Shown piece by piece: positions 5,583 to 5,823 of a stretch of DNA of 5,823 bases. The notes below the pieces were generated by a model. That model was given only the letters and a program-made list of their open reading frames with translations, made no database searches and was not told where the DNA came from. Positions within the stretch are counted from its first letter, which is position 1. Every line of letters begins with the position of its first letter. Origin of the DNA: CAYRVX01 sp964642165 (GTDB taxonomy: Bacteria; Planctomycetota; Phycisphaerae; SM23-33); NCBI GenBank assembly GCA_964642165.1, contig CAZXOC010000383.1:1-5823 (forward strand). Reading direction: 5' to 3'. Made by a program: the position numbers and the translations under genes.

Positions 5583-5823
5583 GACGGCGCCAACGGGCGC
5601 GCACGGGGGGCGCGGGGGGAAAGCGGTTCGCCATGCGATGGCGGGCGTGCGGCCGGCAGGCGGCTGGCGCCGTCGCCGGCCGTGGACGGCGCCGACGGGC
5701 GCGCACGGGGGGCGCGGGGGGGAAGGGGTTCGCCATGCGATGACGGGCGTGCGGCCGGCAGGCGGCTGGCGCCGTCGCCGGCGGTGCACGGCGCCGACGG
5801 GCGCGCACGGGGGGCGCGGGGGG
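5583..5823. repeat. 102-bp GC-rich tandem repeat, about 2.4 copies, cut by the window edge
   Basis: Copies start at 5583, 5685 and 5787. The first two differ at 5 of 102 positions; the third is cut by the window end after 37 bases and differs little from either. Each full copy contains G-runs, the near-palindrome CGCCATGCGATGGCG (one mismatch in the second copy), and an end-to-start inverted repeat GGCGCCGTC/GACGGCGCC that can form a 9-bp stem across the junction between copies (5666-5674 with 5685-5693). All minus-strand frames are open here only because the period is a multiple of three and the DNA is stop-poor; the translations are Arg/Pro/Ala low complexity, so I call no gene. Its function is unknown. 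Confidence 0.85.
5697..5728 (+). other. Potential G-quadruplex in the second repeat copy
   Basis: Four G-runs (3, 6, 7 and 4 bases) are separated by loops of 7, 3 and 2 bases, which meets the usual G3+N1-7 pattern. The first copy lacks the fourth run because two G positions are changed there (AAAGCGG instead of GAAGGGG). Confidence 0.45.

Noticed and set aside
5082..5808. Arg/Pro-rich open frames on the minus strand across the tandem repeat
   Set aside because: All frames are open because the repeat period is 102 (divisible by 3) and the DNA is extremely GC-rich; there is no ribosome binding site or protein-like composition.
5583..5823. CRISPR array or integron attC sites
   Set aside because: The copies are directly adjacent with no unique spacers between short repeats, and the conserved attC ends (GTTRRRY/RYYYAAC) are missing.

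Overview
The window is very GC-rich, with a strong G/C preference at third codon positions, and it most likely comes from a planctomycete (phylum Planctomycetota, possibly a Phycisphaerae-like lineage; the class is a guess). The best clue is the large protein at 2302-5274. It starts with an LEPR-XLL motif, carries paired dockerin/EF-hand calcium loops and contains a cyclophilin domain, a combination I associate with planctomycete extracytoplasmic proteins. That assignment rests on recognising families, not on a search.

Layout from left to right. At 71-331 is a small plus-strand gene of unknown function with a good ribosome binding site; its 3' end overlaps the end of its minus-strand neighbour. 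At 253-942 (minus) is a 229-residue Ala/Glu-rich coiled-coil protein with one transmembrane helix at its extreme C-terminus. At 935-2116 (minus) is a 393-residue ExeA/GspA-type AAA ATPase whose stop codon overlaps the start of the coiled-coil gene, so the two form a translationally coupled pair. A 185-bp gap (2117-2301) holds a perfect TATAAT -10 box for the pair. At 2302-5274 (minus) is the 990-residue multidomain LEPR-XLL protein. Its upstream region has a strong sigma-70-type promoter (TTGACA, 16 nt, TATACT) and a roughly 180-nt leader. The right end (5583-5823) is a GC-rich 102-bp tandem repeat, about 2.4 copies, cut by the window edge; I see no gene in it.

Working together: the ATPase and the tail-anchored coiled-coil protein look like a cytoplasmic motor or switch with a membrane partner, as ExeA-type ATPases serve in secretion, pilus or exopolysaccharide systems. 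The large LEPR-XLL protein is a plausible extracytoplasmic product, but it has its own promoter, and a functional link to the ATPase pair is inference from adjacency only. I did not find a defence system, CRISPR array, RNA gene or insertion sequence. The items most worth a second look are the unusual domain architecture and hyperacidic composition of the LEPR-XLL protein, the ATPase/tail-anchor pair, the convergent gene overlap, and the tandem repeat.
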